A DNA stretch of 64,000 bases from Halobaculum limi. Its GTDB lineage: Archaea > Halobacteriota > Halobacteria > Halobacteriales > Haloferacaceae. Below the pieces are notes generated by a model. It was given only the letters and a program-made list of their open reading frames with translations, was not told the origin of the DNA and searched no databases. Numbering within the stretch: the stretch's first letter is position 1; every line of letters begins with the position of its first letter. Shown piece by piece: positions 16,378 through 25,430 of the stretch. A program made the translations under genes and the position numbers. The stretch covers positions 1,550,001-1,614,000 of the forward strand of contig NZ_CP120468.1 in NCBI RefSeq assembly GCF_029490015.1. Reading direction: 5' to 3'.

Positions 16378-19300
16378 TACCGATCCCGCCCTCCGTCGGT
16401 CAGATCGCCGGTTGGCCCGTCATACTCAATTGCTTCATCAGGAGTGTCGTTCCCCTCTTTCGTGGGAACGACCTCAATGTACTCCTGCAGAAGGTCCTCA
16501 CGGATTGACGCCTCATCGCGCAGGAAGAACTCTATGTCATCCGGGTTCTCAAGGTTGAGCACGTCATTCCGGCGGACGTAGAAGCCCTCTTCGAGCCCGT
16601 ACGTGTGGTGAACGAGGATATCGAGTTCGTCGCTGTTCAGCTTCGCACGGTAGCCCTCGCGGTAGCCATCAGCCTCTGCCTCCGCACGGAGGTTGTCGAG
16701 GAAGATGCCGCCGATGAACACACCAAGCCCAATGTCCCAGTTGCCGCCTGCATCAACCGGGTAGGAGGCGTAATTCTCCTCACCGGGGCCGAGATTGTAC
16801 GCCCCTGCGAAGATTTCCTGAAGCCGGGCAGCCTCTTCACCAATCTGATCGATGGCTTGGCTGACTGCACCAACTGCGATCTGCATATCCTCGTAGCGTG
16901 CCCGCGAGCTACTGATACGGCGTTTGCGCAGCCCGGAGTACTTTGAATTGTGGATATTTCGCGCCAGCTCTTCAAGCGAAGAGCGCAGCCGTTGGCGCTC
17001 GGCTTCGTCATCGAAGATTCCGCTTTCGTCGATATCCGAGTCATCGCGAATCTGCAGAATATCGTTCGGGCGGACCGTCTTCATGTAGCGGTACTCCTCT
17101 TCTTCAGTGGAGACCGCAGACGACCGCTCTTCACCGTAGGAACTCCGCCGCCGATTGTACTCTGCGTGGGAGTTGACGAACGTCTCCCGACGGTTGTTGA
17201 TCTCCTCGAATAGCGACACAGTTGCCGAGAACAGCTCTGCACGTCCGCGTGCGTCTTCAAGATCGGCTTCGAGGTCGTCTTTGCGCTCGGAAATGTCTCC
17301 GGTGTCAACGATGACATCGGTGAGTGCATCCTCGACAATTTGCTTCACGTCAGCCAGCGAGCGGCCTCGGTCAAGTTGCGTGCCGACCTTCTGCATCGCA
17401 CTATCAACCTGCGGGCCGTTCTCATCGAACTGCTCGCGCAGCTCCATAATAATCTGGTCACGGCGCTGTTCTTCCTCGCGTTTGACGCGGTCGATGAGCG
17501 ACGTCCCATCGTACTCGACCTCGATACTCAAGTTGCTCCCCGCACTCGAGATGGCGAACACGCCCTTGTCATCGAGCTGGTTGCGCTTCGTCCGGTAGTT
17601 CTTGCGCGCCTGCTGGCGTTCCTCTTCAGCCGACGACTCCCAGGGGAGAATCTTCTCGACAGTCCCCTCCTCAGAGTTCATTTTCAGGAAGGACTTCTTC
17701 GCTTCCGCAAGGTCTCTGACCGACGACTGGATGTCCTGCTCTTCAGAGGAGATGTCGATCCCAATCGCTTCCAGTTCATCAGAGAGGGTATTGAGCGCCT
17801 GCGTGACGTCCTGACTCGAGATATTGTCGATTTCCTCGGGGTCAGTCGCGTTATCGATATTCATCGAGAAGTTGCCGATCGCCGTCTCTAGCGACCCAAC
17901 ACGCGACTCAATCGAAATGTCCTGACACGCCTGGAAGTCTTCGAAGTCCATCCGGACCGCCCGCTCCCACTCATCAGCGCGGCGTTCGATCTCTTGGCGC
18001 TGCGTGTCTCGCTTTTCTTCGAGTTCCTCGCGAACTTCTGCGAGGTCGCTCTCGAGACGCTCCATCCGCTCTTCAGCGTCTTCGCGCTTCGCCTCAAGCT
18101 GGTTGAGACGAACGCCAGCGTTGATCCCTTCGTCATCAAGCGCTAGCAGGTAGCTGAGCGTACTCTGAATCCGTGGTGCATCGACCCGACGCAGGTCCTC
18201 GAGCAGCTCCTTGCGTCGGCCAAGATTCCGGATGTCACTTCGAATGATGTCTGCGAGCTCTTTGTCGATGCTATCGACGAACTGCTCACTCTCGCCGCCG
18301 AGGCTGGCCGTACCTGCACGAATCGAGCTGGAGACGATCTCAACCTGTTCGGCGACGTCTTCCGTCTCGTTGCGTGCCTCACCGATGATCTCCCGGAAGA
18401 TGGAGATCGACTCATAGCCGAGTTCCTCGAAGAGGTCGACCTCTAACAGCGACTCAAGCGAGTCGAAGCGGTTTTTGAGATCGGAACGATCAGAGTCGTG
18501 AAGCTCGCCCGTCTCGCCATCATCGAAGTGGCGTGCGAAGAAGCGGTCGAGTTCGCCGTAGATTTCCTCCTCGGCTTCGAGTGCATCCTGCTTTTCGGAG
18601 AGCAGGTCGGTCATCTTCGTCTTCGCGCCTTTGATCGCGTCGACGTTGTATCGCAGCACCTGCGGAATGCCGATAATGAACGGCGCATACGACGGCATAT
18701 CCGCGAACGGGTCTTCCATCCCCGTCTTGTTGAAATACGAGACGATGAGATAGACAGCTGCACGGTCGAACTCAACGAGTGCGTCAGAACTCTGGAGAAT
18801 GTTTGCCTTCTTCCCGCCGAAGTCGGTCGGGTCAATCGGCATCAACACGCGGTCTTTGAAGACATCTTCACCCTGCAGCGAGAGATACTCCAACTCAGAG
18901 AGTGCTGCGTGTGCGTTCGCGTTTTCAGCGTCTCCTTCGGCGTCGTTCGGGAGCACACCGAACAGCGTGATTTCTGCGGTTCGTTGGGTACGCTTGAGAT
19001 GTTGGACGAGGTCGATAAACATGCCAGACCCACTCCCACCACCAAGTCCTGCGATGACGGCGACCTTTCCTCGGCTTGGGAGGTCGATCTGCGTTCGGAC
19101 CTCGTCATCTTCGGCATACGCCTTGTAGTAGAGACCCTTACCCAGCCCTCGTTTGCGGACCACACCTGTGGCGAAATTGAGATTCTCGTTGATGTACTCT
19201 GGTCGGAGCCACCAGTTCTCGCGGTCCATCCCAACGCCGTCCGCTATCCGTGGAATGACCGACTCGCCGATCAAGTCATTCTGGTCGTGCAGTTGGATAT

Positions 19301-19583
19301 TCCGCGTGAGCGGGAGGTAGTCGATAGTGATTTCTCCCGGCCGACCACTACTCTCCTCGCGCAACCGTTCTTTTGTTTCCCTGATGTCTGCCCGGATTTG
19401 CTTAATCCGTTCTTCGTCATCGTTGATTTCGTCCTCAGCCGTGTCAACCAACGTGACTGTCAGCGACTTCGGATTCGGCCGGGGTTCAAGAATCTCTTCT
19501 TGAACCCAGTCAGCCTCCAACAATTCGTACGTGATCGCCTTTCCCGCGCCTCCGATGGCGTAGATTCGTTCGGGAAGATTCAT
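16377..19583 (-). CDS. Large FtsZ/tubulin-superfamily (FtsZ-like, FtsZl-type) protein
   Basis: The protein has 1,068 residues from ATG 19583; a TTG at 19592 is an upstream alternative. The N-terminal third reads as a divergent tubulin/FtsZ GTPase fold. It has an IYAIGGAGKA nucleotide-binding start (about 7-16) and the tubulin signature GGGSGSGM (181-188) after a VAVIAGL strand. The remaining ~700 residues are acidic and strongly coiled-coil forming (for example about 480-560). No membrane segment is evident. At nearly three times the length of FtsZ, it does not match FtsZ1, FtsZ2 or CetZ. It is the first gene of a three-gene operon with the membrane GTPase and the tail-anchored protein. The likely role is a GTP-dependent polymer or scaffold acting at the membrane (inference). 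Confidence 0.83.
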   Translation of the reverse strand: MNLPERIYAIGGAGKAITYELLEADWVQEEILEPRPNPKSLTVTLVDTAEDEINDDEERIKQIRADIRETKERLREESSGRPGEITIDYLPLTRNIQLHDQNDLIGESVIPRIADGVGMDRENWWLRPEYINENLNFATGVVRKRGLGKGLYYKAYAEDDEVRTQIDLPSRGKVAVIAGLGGGSGSGMFIDLVQHLKRTQRTAEITLFGVLPNDAEGDAENANAHAALSELEYLSLQGEDVFKDRVLMPIDPTDFGGKKANILQSSDALVEFDRAAVYLIVSYFNKTGMEDPFADMPSYAPFIIGIPQVLRYNVDAIKGAKTKMTDLLSEKQDALEAEEEIYGELDRFFARHFDDGETGELHDSDRSDLKNRFDSLESLLEVDLFEELGYESISIFREIIGEARNETEDVAEQVEIVSSSIRAGTASLGGESEQFVDSIDKELADIIRSDIRNLGRRKELLEDLRRVDAPRIQSTLSYLLALDDEGINAGVRLNQLEAKREDAEERMERLESDLAEVREELEEKRDTQRQEIERRADEWERAVRMDFEDFQACQDISIESRVGSLETAIGNFSMNIDNATDPEEIDNISSQDVTQALNTLSDELEAIGIDISSEEQDIQSSVRDLAEAKKSFLKMNSEEGTVEKILPWESSAEEERQQARKNYRTKRNQLDDKGVFAISSAGSNLSIEVEYDGTSLIDRVKREEEQRRDQIIMELREQFDENGPQVDSAMQKVGTQLDRGRSLADVKQIVEDALTDVIVDTGDISERKDDLEADLEDARGRAELFSATVSLFEEINNRRETFVNSHAEYNRRRSSYGEERSSAVSTEEEEYRYMKTVRPNDILQIRDDSDIDESGIFDDEAERQRLRSSLEELARNIHNSKYSGLRKRRISSSRARYEDMQIAVGAVSQAIDQIGEEAARLQEIFAGAYNLGPGEENYASYPVDAGGNWDIGLGVFIGGIFLDNLRAEAEADGYREGYRAKLNSDELDILVHHTYGLEEGFYVRRNDVLNLENPDDIEFFLRDEASIREDLLQEYIEVVPTKEGNDTPDEAIEYDGPTGDLTDGGRDR

Positions 19584-19933
19584 AGAGTCCAAGTGGACAT
19601 ACTATGTTTGCACTATAATTGTATCGGGCTTACATTTTTTTCTGATAATTAAAGCGGAATAATGTGTTCAGTCGGCAGCACAGTCCATTAGACTGGCAGA
19701 ATCGCTGGTTCTGAGCGTTACCTGACGTGTCATTCGTTTATATCGGGAGTGACTATATCTCTCGGCATCAATTTCAGAGTGAGGCGCGGTCGGCTCTCAT
19801 CAGTTCTGGGGCTGGTGAAAATCGAAGTGCGGAACCACCGCACCCCGTACGGGCGGGAACCTATCCCCACCCGCTGCTGTGTCAGATGTTGGGTCGGAAC
19901 CCGCCCAATCGTTCGTGTAAGTCAGCAAAAAAA
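19584..19933. other. Intergenic region between FtsZ-like operon and HTH gene
   Basis: The right edge of the FtsZ-like operon promoter lies here: on the minus strand a CAATTATAG TATA-like element around 19611-19621 would start transcription within ~10 bases of ATG 19583. The segment 19840-19915 has C/G runs that could form weak hairpins. No convincing gene is seen. Confidence 0.4.
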
Positions 19934-20707
19934 CTACGGATCCAGGGGTAATCGTGCTCGGGCCTGAGGTGCGATCGAGATCGTTGTTTCACCGATGCTG
20001 ACGCCGTCACCAACGAGCGTCCGAACCAACATCGCGACGCCTTCGCGGAAGTCTCGCCCGCGGTTCGGCATCTGCAGTGTGAGAATGTCGCTGTGGGTGT
20101 GTTCGGCCCCGCGCTCGATGACCCACACGAGGCCACACGTCTGCTGTGTCGCCAGGGAGCACTTGCCGAACAGTGTAGGGAGTGAGTCAACCTGTGAGAA
20201 ATCACGCGGCACGCCAATCGCTTGGAGCGCACGCCCGAGTACCGATGCATCCTCGCTGGGGACGATTTCAGTGGGTCGCTCGGAATCCGCCTCGTGTCTA
20301 GTACGGTGGCCAACACCGAGTGTTGAGAGGGCGTGTGTGATCAACAGTCGGGTAGCGCTGGTCTCAGACGTCCACGCTGGGACGTGATTAGCGTTGATGC
20401 CGCCACACGCGTATGTCGCCGCCGCGAGTACAGCAAATGCGTCACCCGTCGCCGTGTTCGGCTCGGTATCGATCCAGTCCTGCTCACGCGCAGTCTCGAC
20501 ACCGCGGGCCGCATCAGGCTTTCCACCGTTGATCCACGCACGTACTCGGCTTGGTGGGAGGTCAAGGGTGTTTCCGACGCGAACCCGTCCGTGATCAGGA
20601 TTGTGGCTCGCGTACTCGCGAACGCGCTCGAAGTCTGCGAGCTGATCGGTGGGGTCAGCGTAGCTTTCGGGATTATACGTTCGTGCGAGGCTATCCGGTG
20701 TGAGCAT
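19934..20707 (-). CDS. HTH-containing protein linked to a pilin (copy 1)
   Basis: The protein has 257 residues from ATG 20707, which is 24 bases after the pilin stop codon and on the same strand, so the pair is probably co-transcribed. The N-terminus has a helix-turn-helix-like segment, VGNTLDLPPSRVRAWI followed by NGGKPD, typical of sequence-specific DNA-binding proteins of haloarchaea. The C-terminal ~170 residues contain an AFAVLAAATYACGGI segment and a second hydrophobic helix (CGLVWVIERGA). These faintly recall the paired LAGLIDADG-like folds found in WhiA-type regulators; that resemblance is inference. The paralogue at 25848-26639 sits in the same position beside two pilins, so a role in regulating pilin expression is plausible. 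Confidence 0.72.
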   Translation of the reverse strand: MLTPDSLARTYNPESYADPTDQLADFERVREYASHNPDHGRVRVGNTLDLPPSRVRAWINGGKPDAARGVETAREQDWIDTEPNTATGDAFAVLAAATYACGGINANHVPAWTSETSATRLLITHALSTLGVGHRTRHEADSERPTEIVPSEDASVLGRALQAIGVPRDFSQVDSLPTLFGKCSLATQQTCGLVWVIERGAEHTHSDILTLQMPNRGRDFREGVAMLVRTLVGDGVSIGETTISIAPQARARLPLDP

Positions 20708-20731
20708 CGAAAAATCGCGTTCGGGTTTTGT

Positions 20732-21205
20732 TTACGAGGGAATCTGATCTTCCGCGAGTGCTTGTGAACTCCCGCCGTTCTGTGAGGTCCAGATTACACG
20801 GACAGTCTCACCAGCGCTAGGCAATTCTGAGGAACTAACAGAAGCGTTCGTGATATTGAGCGAACTACCTGCAGTGAATGGGAATTGGGAGTCGGCAGCG
20901 AAGACGGATACTCCTGGTGCTGTCAGCGACAGGTTTCCGGTGTTGTCTGATGTGAGTGAGTCTCCACCCGTATGAGTCGCTGTAACATTGTACTCAATGG
21001 CAGCATCACCCGTAGTATTCGCTTGTTCTTCGAAATCGAAGTCGAAGTTTGCGTTAGGTGCGGTCTGTTGCACACTGTTTCCGAGGCCGAGGACGAACGA
21101 GCCGATGACAGCGGCGAGGATCACAGTGATTGCGACCATGAGGATCACGCCGATGACAGGTGACACGGCACGGTCGTCGCCAGTGAATAGGTTTGAAATT
21201 TGCAT
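20732..21205 (-). CDS. Type IV pilin (archaeal Pilin_N, H-domain)
   Basis: The protein has 157 residues from ATG 21205; a GTG at 21220 would add five. The N-terminus is a class III prepilin signal: a short charged leader with DDRAVSPV, then the hydrophobic H-domain [20 protein letters not shown], which in archaeal pilins is processed by PibD and forms the filament core. A conserved [18 protein letters not shown] segment follows, then a variable beta-rich exposed domain. The C-terminal stretch (VRVIWTSQNGGSSQ) is shared with the pilins at 26687-27136 and 27143-27559. It is followed by the HTH gene. It probably serves as an adhesion pilus subunit. Confidence 0.9.
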   Translation of the reverse strand: MQISNLFTGDDRAVSPVIGVILMVAITVILAAVIGSFVLGLGNSVQQTAPNANFDFDFEEQANTTGDAAIEYNVTATHTGGDSLTSDNTGNLSLTAPGVSVFAADSQFPFTAGSSLNITNASVSSSELPSAGETVRVIWTSQNGGSSQALAEDQIPS

Positions 21206-21561
21206 TGGTTTGTCTGACACAGCAGCGAGTTACCCCCGCAGGGCTGTGTTGTCGGGGCCACGAGACGAGTCAACTAAAATGTACTGTCCAAGTATCAATT
21301 ATGGAAGTGATTGACAGACAGCAAAACGAAACAGCGTTGGGTGCTCCGATAGCGCCCTTTCGTGTAGTCTTCCCCGATCACAATCGCACAACAACCGAAA
21401 GAAATCCGTTAACAGCCGATCTACAGACTACACTACTCAACGTCAGAGCATACGAGATACACTATGCCTGTTCGTAGGGGGTGGGACATCCCTGCCTCCA
21501 TACGACAGAATCGGCGAAACCGTCACGCTTGTAAGGAACTGCCGATGTGACTACCATACGA
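21206..21561. other. Intergenic region between divergent pilin and DUF4350-MoxR operons
   Basis: This stretch separates the leftward pilin gene from the rightward membrane/DUF4350/MoxR operon and must hold both promoters. I see no strong TATA match and no convincing gene. The short reading frames across 21301-21477 lack haloarchaeal coding character. Confidence 0.35.
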
Positions 21562-21837
21562 ATGACGACCCAGCGACGTGCGCGATTCGTCCGTGCCCAG
21601 ATGGCATGGATGCTGGGTGCTGCACTCGTCCTCGCGTTGCTTGACTCGCTGGAGTACGAGCTGTTCTTCGTGGTCTCGCTCATCGGCTTTCTCGTTGTTA
21701 CCGAACTTACCGCGCCGTTTGCCGTCACACCGGCGTGGCGAAAGCGGTTGAAGTGGCTAATTGCGATTGGCTTGGCTGTGTTCGGGTATGTGGTCATCCG
21801 ACGGATCTTGGAAATCCTCCCCCCGGGGGTGATCTAA
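21562..21837 (+). CDS. Small membrane protein, first gene of the DUF4350-MoxR operon
   Basis: The protein has 91 residues from ATG 21562 (GTG 21547 is an in-frame alternative). It has two to three hydrophobic segments (MAWMLGAALVLALL, FFVVSLIGFLVV, LIAIGLAVFGYVVI) separated by a short basic stretch. Its stop codon is 1 base before the next start, so it is operonic with DUF4350 and MoxR. I do not recognise a named family. Confidence 0.7.
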   Translation: MTTQRRARFVRAQMAWMLGAALVLALLDSLEYELFFVVSLIGFLVVTELTAPFAVTPAWRKRLKWLIAIGLAVFGYVVIRRILEILPPGVI

Positions 21838-21838
21838 G

Positions 21839-22957
21839 ATGCGGCTGTGGCCTGATTCGTGGGGGTACCCCCACGCGCTGTTGATTGCGCTTGTTGTCGT
21901 GATGGTCGGCTCTGTTGTCTTTGCAGGCGCAACCTCTGCGGCGGCGTTCGGATCATACAACCCATCGTGGGATGGCGCATCACAACTTCGCGGGATTGCC
22001 ACAGACACGGGCGGCGACTCGACGATTCTGACAGAGACGGCTGCCTATGAAACGGTCGAGCCGAACGGAACGGTCGCGGTGGTTCTCTCCCCAGATCGAC
22101 CGTACACGGAGTCACAGCGAGCAGCACTGAGATCGTTTGTCCGTGATGGGGGGACACTCGTCGTCGCCGAAGACTACGGGCCAATCGGGAACTCCATCCT
22201 CAGCGCCGTTGGTGCGAGCGTCCGTGTAAGCGGGCAGCCGCTCCGTGACGAGCGCGAGTACTATCGCGGCCCTGCACTCCCTGTGGCGCCCTCGACTGCT
22301 ACACATCCAGTCACGGACGGTGTTGACGAACTCACGTTGAATCACGGCACCGTGCTTGTCCCCGCACAGAACACGAACGCATCGACGGTCGCCGAGACGA
22401 ACGCGACGGCCGTCGTGAACTCCTCTGGCTTTTCGTATCTCGATAGGAATCGTAACGAGCAGTTGGACGACTCCGAGACGTTGGCTGCCCGACCAGTCGT
22501 CGCCGTCGAGTCCATTGGCGAGGGACAGGTGATCGCGGTTGCAGACCCGAGTGTGTTCATCAACTCGATGTTAGAACGTGAGGGGAACCAACAGTTCGCG
22601 ACGAATATCATCGCAGCCCACGACCGAATCCTGCTTGATTACTCACACACCGAGGGGCAGCCACCGCTGATTGCAGCGCTGTTAGCACTGCAGAAGTCCT
22701 CGCTGTTGACGGTCACCATTGCCACGCTCGTTGTGGGAAGCATTGGTCTGTGGACCCGGCGACCAGACATCACCCTCCCAGGTGGCAGTACTGTCTTTGG
22801 CGGCGACGCTGGGCCACCGCAGGCAGGCGCCACAGATGACGGGAGCGCTGTGGTAGCGTATCTTCGCGAGCAACATCCAGACTGGAGTGAACGTCGCCTT
22901 CGCCGATTGATGACAGCCGTTTTCACGGGGCAACCCGAGGACAGCGACAATGAGTGA
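21839..22957 (+). CDS. DUF4350 domain-containing membrane protein
   Basis: The protein has 372 residues. An N-terminal signal-anchor segment (about 12-35) precedes a DUF4350-type, glutamine-amidotransferase-like alpha/beta domain, with VAVVLSPDRPYTESQ and SFVRDGGTLVVAEDYG in the first half. A membrane helix follows near residue 285-300, then a cytoplasmic tail. The last 8 bases overlap the MoxR start, indicating tight coupling. DUF4350 proteins are common companions of MoxR/DUF58 loci; the family has no proven catalytic function. Confidence 0.83.
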   Translation: MRLWPDSWGYPHALLIALVVVMVGSVVFAGATSAAAFGSYNPSWDGASQLRGIATDTGGDSTILTETAAYETVEPNGTVAVVLSPDRPYTESQRAALRSFVRDGGTLVVAEDYGPIGNSILSAVGASVRVSGQPLRDEREYYRGPALPVAPSTATHPVTDGVDELTLNHGTVLVPAQNTNASTVAETNATAVVNSSGFSYLDRNRNEQLDDSETLAARPVVAVESIGEGQVIAVADPSVFINSMLEREGNQQFATNIIAAHDRILLDYSHTEGQPPLIAALLALQKSSLLTVTIATLVVGSIGLWTRRPDITLPGGSTVFGGDAGPPQAGATDDGSAVVAYLREQHPDWSERRLRRLMTAVFTGQPEDSDNE

Positions 22958-23936
22958 CTCGACGACGGATCCAGCCACCCTCTATGAGACCATTCAAGAA
23001 GAGGCTGGCACGGTCCTCATCGGGAATGACGATGCCATCGAGCGCATCACGATTGCCTTGCTGACGCGCGGGCACGTGCTGTTAGAGGGCGTCCCCGGCG
23101 TCGCGAAGACGACGATCGCGAATCTGTTTGCGCGAACAACGGGGCTGGATTTCACCCGCATCCAGATGACGCCCGACCTCCTCCCTGCAGACATCACTGG
23201 ATCACACATCTACCGCGAAAGTGTGGGTGAGTTCGAACTCAACAAGGGCCCGATCTTCTCGAATGTCGTCGTCGCCGACGAGATCAATCGCGCGACGCCG
23301 AAGACGCAGTCAGCGCTGTTGGAGGCGATGCAAGAGCGGACCGTCTCTATCGAAGGTGACACCCTTTCGTTGCCAGAGCCGTTCATCGTCATCGCGACGC
23401 AGAACCCCATCGAGATGGAAGGCGTGTTCGAACTCCCGGAAGCACAGCGTGACCGCTTCCAATTCAAACTCCATATTGATCTCCCCGACCGCGTCGACGA
23501 GCGGGAGTTGCTCGACCGGTTCGACAGCAATCCAGACCTCGGTCCAGACCAAGTTAAGCAGGTGATTGACACGGCTGCACTGACCGAGGCACGCGACATC
23601 GTCGAGGAGGTCCACGTCGCCGACCCGGTTCGCGAATACATCCTCGATATTGTCGGCCGCACGCGCGAGTCGCCTGACGTACAGTTTGGCGCCTCACCTC
23701 GGGCGACGCTCGCGTTCCTCAACGCTGGGAAGGCGCGCGCTGCGATTCACGGCCGTGACTACGTGATTCCTGACGACATCAAAGCGCTCGCCGAGCCAAT
23801 CCTGATCCACCGGCTCCTGTTGTCGACTGAAGCAGAAATTGGTGACCAGTCGACTGAGGAGGTCGTCGAGCGGATCGTTGGCTCCGTCGATGTGCCCAGT
23901 GGTGTGGATGAAGCTGCTGCACCGACGACTGACTGA
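22950..23936 (+). CDS. MoxR-family AAA+ ATPase
   Basis: The protein has 328 residues. It has Walker A GVPGVAKT (47-54), Walker B VVVADEIN (106-113), a sensor-type TQNP motif and the C-terminal MoxR lid, with the family signatures TPKTQSALLEAMQE and FELPEAQRDRF. MoxR ATPases act as chaperone-like remodelers for proteins with vWA or MIDAS domains, usually the neighbouring DUF58 protein. Here the DUF58 gene is about 5.5 kb away (29434-30945), separated by an ATPase/DUF234 gene and a pilin module, so the locus looks interrupted or rearranged. Confidence 0.93.
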   Translation: MSDSTTDPATLYETIQEEAGTVLIGNDDAIERITIALLTRGHVLLEGVPGVAKTTIANLFARTTGLDFTRIQMTPDLLPADITGSHIYRESVGEFELNKGPIFSNVVVADEINRATPKTQSALLEAMQERTVSIEGDTLSLPEPFIVIATQNPIEMEGVFELPEAQRDRFQFKLHIDLPDRVDERELLDRFDSNPDLGPDQVKQVIDTAALTEARDIVEEVHVADPVREYILDIVGRTRESPDVQFGASPRATLAFLNAGKARAAIHGRDYVIPDDIKALAEPILIHRLLLSTEAEIGDQSTEEVVERIVGSVDVPSGVDEAAAPTTD

Positions 23937-23961
23937 CGCAGGTGGTGACTTCAGTCGTGGG

Positions 23962-25347
23962 TCACTGGCGGTATTGTGTGATGTCCTGAAGGTCGAACAC
24001 TCGTAGGTCATCACGCTCGGACACGGCCTCCTGAACGGATTGTGTTACCCCATTTCTTATGAACAGTGCGTATTTCGTGTCGATGTCATCGCCATCCGGT
24101 GTCCAGCGGATTTCCGCAGCGTGGCTTTCGAGTGAGGAGAGCGCACTGTAATCCAGTGGCGCGTTCGTGAACTTGCACTCACCCACGACCATCGTCCCAT
24201 CTGTGGTGAAGCCGACGACGTCAACCTCGTGTTCCTTGTACCACCAGCGGCCGAGATCGAGGAATGTCTCTTCGGGGTACAACTCCGGAAGCGTCCGTTG
24301 ACAGAGTGTCTCGAATTCCGGACTCACGAAGTCCGGGAGCTCTGGTTCGATGACAGCCTCGTATGCACCCTCACCAAGCCGTTCGTACCGATCTTCTTTC
24401 CCATAGACGAATCGGAACCAGAACCTGAACAGCGGATCGAGGATTCGGTACCGACCGCGGCGTGACTTCGCTTTCTCTTCGGTAATCGGGACTTCACGCT
24501 CGATGAGTCGCAATCGCTCTAACTTCTGCGTGTACGTCGAGATCTGTTTTCCATCGATCCCTACTGCTTGGGCGATCTCGTTTGACGTCGTCTTTCCCGC
24601 AGCAATCGCAGTGAGAATCGCAAAGTACCGATTTGGGTCAGTAAGCTCTGTCCGGAGCACGTACTCCGGTTCGTTGTGGAGATACCCTTTCTGTGAGAGC
24701 ACTTCGGTGGTGAGGACTGTCCCGAGACCCTGATCAAGATCGACACCGTCGAGATAGTACGGGACGCCACCGAAGATACCCCACGTGAAGATTCGGTCTT
24801 CGGGAGAATAGTTCTCCGGAAGAAACTCCTGGGCGGCATCGAACTCAAGCGGTCGAAGGTCGAGTTTCTCGGTGAACCGGCCGTAGAGGGGGCTGTTTCC
24901 CAGAAGTGTCGCCTCTTCCATCATACTAATTGACGACCCAACTAGTATGAGCGTCCCACCGGTGTTCTGCAACCGCTGATCCCACAAGCGCTGAATCACT
25001 GACGGCAGGCTGTCATCGGCGTCAATGAGGTAGGGGAACTCGTCGAGAACGACGATTGCGTCTTGGTCTCCGAGGTAGCCAAGTAGTGCTTCCCAGTCTT
25101 GTTTGATTTGCGTGATGCCGGGGAATGGTTCGGACGCTATATCGACGAACTCGTCAAGTTGTATCTGAGACGTGGTCTCCGTGGCTTGGTAAACGACGGC
25201 ATCGTCCCGGTCGGATAGTGAGTGCTGGACGAGCTGTGTCTTTCCGAGTCGTCGCCGCCCGAATATGACGGCCATCTCGGAGTCCCTCGACTCGTAGCAC
25301 CCGCGAAGCCGCGAGAGCTCTCTTTCCCGGTTCACGAATCGATCCAT
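23962..25347 (-). CDS. Archaeal ATPase with C-terminal DUF234 (PD-(D/E)XK-like) domain
   Basis: The protein has 461 residues. The N-terminal P-loop ATPase has the archaeal signature FVNRERELS, Walker A GRRRLGKT (30-37) and Walker B VVLDEF (99-104). A winged-helix region follows near residue 250-300. The C-terminal DUF234 domain has a nuclease-like core: an aspartate in HEVDVVGF, then GECKF about 15 residues later. Members are widespread in archaea, often multi-copy and linked to mobile elements; their function is unproven. It converges with MoxR. Its promoter carries a 15-base tandem repeat with a palindrome (25386-25430), which suggests specific regulation. Confidence 0.88.
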   Translation of the reverse strand: MDRFVNRERELSRLRGCYESRDSEMAVIFGRRRLGKTQLVQHSLSDRDDAVVYQATETTSQIQLDEFVDIASEPFPGITQIKQDWEALLGYLGDQDAIVVLDEFPYLIDADDSLPSVIQRLWDQRLQNTGGTLILVGSSISMMEEATLLGNSPLYGRFTEKLDLRPLEFDAAQEFLPENYSPEDRIFTWGIFGGVPYYLDGVDLDQGLGTVLTTEVLSQKGYLHNEPEYVLRTELTDPNRYFAILTAIAAGKTTSNEIAQAVGIDGKQISTYTQKLERLRLIEREVPITEEKAKSRRGRYRILDPLFRFWFRFVYGKEDRYERLGEGAYEAVIEPELPDFVSPEFETLCQRTLPELYPEETFLDLGRWWYKEHEVDVVGFTTDGTMVVGECKFTNAPLDYSALSSLESHAAEIRWTPDGDDIDTKYALFIRNGVTQSVQEAVSERDDLRVFDLQDITQYRQ

Positions 25348-25385
25348 ATGCGTACTCCATTGCCACGGCGAATAATTCTTCCGAG

Positions 25386-25430
25386 TAGCCTATTTGAGAT
25401 TAGCCTATTTCGAACTAGGCTATTTGAGGT
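25386..25430. repeat. Three tandem 15-base repeats containing a near-perfect palindrome
   Basis: TAGCCTATTTGAGAT, TAGCCTATTTCGAAC and TAGGCTATTTGAGGT follow each other without spacing. The centre forms a 20-base dyad, AGCCTATTTCGAACTAGGCT (25402-25421), with one mismatched pair. It lies 39-83 bases upstream of the ATPase/DUF234 start, so it is probably the operator of that gene. Confidence 0.6.

Noticed and set aside
16377-19583. Assignment of the tubulin-like gene as ordinary ftsZ or cetZ
   Set aside because: At 1,068 residues with a long coiled-coil C-terminal region and a divergent N-terminus it does not fit the ~360-400-residue cell-division or CetZ proteins, and the neighbourhood fits the FtsZ-like/GTPase context instead.
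18498-19652. Plus-strand reading frame of 384 codons opposite the FtsZ-like gene
   Set aside because: It is antisense to a well-supported protein with tubulin motifs. Long antisense frames are common in GC-rich coding DNA.
19840-19930. Possible tRNA-like or structured RNA from C/G runs
   Set aside because: No cloverleaf, no anticodon arm, no T-loop consensus; only weak G/C pairing.
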